Shown here one piece after another: positions 5,176 to 5,725 of a DNA stretch of 5,725 nt. Location: the NCBI GenBank assembly GCA_958439775.1, contig CAUBWQ010000076.1, positions 1 to 5,725 on the forward strand. The letters are read 5' to 3'. The notes below the pieces were generated by a model. The model searched no databases. It saw only the letters and a program-made list of their open reading frames with translations, and had not been told where the DNA came from. The DNA comes from an uncultured Collinsella sp. GTDB lineage: Bacteria; Actinomycetota; Coriobacteriia; Coriobacteriales; Coriobacteriaceae. The number at the start of each line of letters is the position of its first letter. Position 1 is the first letter of the stretch. Position numbers and translations under genes: made by a program.

Positions 5176-5644
5176 CACCATCATCGACGAGACCGTCATC
5201 CTGCGCTACCTGCTTAATGACGACGAAGTTCTATCACCGCGCGCCGCCAAGGTCATCGCCACGCGCACCGCTCGTGTCTATCCCGAAATCATCACGCGCG
5301 TCGTGGTCACGCTGCGCGACGTCTATAAGGTTCCCCGCGTTGAGATTGCTGCGGCAATGAAGAAGCTGCCCGATGACGTCATGGTCGACGAGCCCACCGT
5401 TGTCGCCCTTGCTATCAAACTCTTTGGCAAGACCCATATGGACTTTACCGACTGCCTCCTCGCAGCCCGAACCGCCATCTACAACGATGATGTCGTGAGC
5501 TTTGGCAAGCCCATCATCCAAGGCATGATCGATTACCGCCGCCAGCGCCAAACCGCTGCCGACGCCCGCGACCGCGCCGCCGACGCCCGCGGCCACAGTA
5601 CCGACGCCGCCATCGACAAGCTCCGCCACCACCCCCGCAGCTAA
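5168..5644 (+). CDS. PIN-domain (VapC-like) toxin with heptad-repeat tail
   Basis: This 158-residue protein has a PIN ribonuclease fold at about 5-122. It starts STIIDETVILRYLLNDD with Asp7 in the usual first acidic place, then has Glu40 (YPEIITRVV) and the motif HMDFTDCLLAA with Asp92 and Asp95. A fourth acidic residue common in this fold, in the (T/S)xD turn, seems to be Gly113 (VVSFGKP). Such toxins cut RNA with Mg2+ when not bound by antitoxin. After the fold comes an Arg/Ala/Asp-rich tail with a 7-residue period, AADARDR (130-136), AADARGH (137-143), STDAAID (144-150), and a basic end KLRHHPRS. GAGGAA lies about 9 nt before the ATG, inside the antitoxin gene, and the 8-bp overlap implies coupled translation. 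The VapC-like activity is inferred from the fold and context; the gene symbol is left blank as the antitoxin is of RelB/DinJ rather than VapB type. Confidence 0.8.
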   Translation: MSSTIIDETVILRYLLNDDEVLSPRAAKVIATRTARVYPEIITRVVVTLRDVYKVPRVEIAAAMKKLPDDVMVDEPTVVALAIKLFGKTHMDFTDCLLAARTAIYNDDVVSFGKPIIQGMIDYRRQRQTAADARDRAADARGHSTDAAIDKLRHHPRS

Positions 5645-5660
5645 CCCCATCCGCATCTGA

Positions 5661-5725
5661 GTTGCGGTGAAATAGTTCCTGGTTTTAGGCTTATTCGAGC
5701 TTTTCAGGAACTATTTCACCGCAAC
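5661..5725. repeat. Perfect 21-bp-arm palindrome at the window end (REP/MITE-like or terminator)
   Basis: The arm 5661-5681 (starting GTTGCGGTGA, ending TTCCTG) is the exact reverse complement of 5705-5725, with a 23-base AT-rich centre. It begins 17 bp after the toxin stop. No T-run follows inside the window, because the window ends at the last base of the arm. It could end toxin-antitoxin transcription, possibly from both sides, or be one copy of a dispersed palindromic repeat. Confidence 0.8.

Noticed and set aside
5558..5591. CRISPR-like or intergenic repeat
   Set aside because: The two 13-bp copies are inside the toxin reading frame with a 21-bp period, so they encode heptads and have no spacers.
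5234..5656. Minus-strand open frame antisense to the toxin gene
   Set aside because: The plus strand encodes a recognisable PIN domain with a proper start overlapping the antitoxin gene. The antisense product is Gly/Ala/Val-rich with no motif.

Overview
The window looks like part of the chromosome of a GC-rich, anaerobic, fermentative bacterium. A Coriobacteriia (Collinsella-like) gut actinobacterium fits best, judging from the base composition, the strong AGGAGG-type ribosome binding sites and the style of the proteins. This taxonomic placement is inference; there is no rRNA or other marker gene here.

Left and centre (1-4423, all on the minus strand) hold a formate hydrogenlyase operon read right to left: hydN (four-cluster ferredoxin-like protein), fdhF (molybdenum/selenocysteine formate dehydrogenase H), hyfA (electron-transfer subunit of a hydrogenase-4 type complex) and the first 306 codons of hyfB (NuoL/HycC-like membrane subunit), which runs off the left edge. 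The expected path is formate oxidation at the Sec/Mo centre of FdhF, electrons through Fe-S clusters of HydN/HyfA, then to a [NiFe] hydrogenase anchored on Hyf membrane subunits that could move protons. The hydrogenase large and small subunits are not in the window. fdhF is interrupted by one in-frame UGA at 3411-3413. It is a selenocysteine codon, not a lesion: it sits at residue 140, as in E. coli FdhF, and is followed by a SECIS-like hairpin with a GGUCU loop.

The intergenic region 4424-4851 is more AT-rich and separates two divergent operons. On the minus side it holds a candidate hydN promoter, an 11-bp-arm dyad upstream of it, three copies of TTGCAGG/CCTGCAA, and a leader able to form several hairpins. 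On the plus side it holds a candidate toxin-antitoxin promoter overlapped by AGTAAA repeats.

Right (4852-5644, plus strand) is a type II toxin-antitoxin pair: a RelB/DinJ-family antitoxin overlapping by 8 bp a PIN-domain toxin with an unusual heptad-repeat tail. The window ends exactly at the end of a perfect 21-bp-arm palindrome (5661-5725), which may be a dispersed repeat and possibly a contig boundary.

I did not find a clearly new multi-gene system. The best candidates for undescribed biology are the structured hydN leader and upstream dyad, the variant SECIS, the DinJ-PIN pairing with its tail, and the terminal palindrome.
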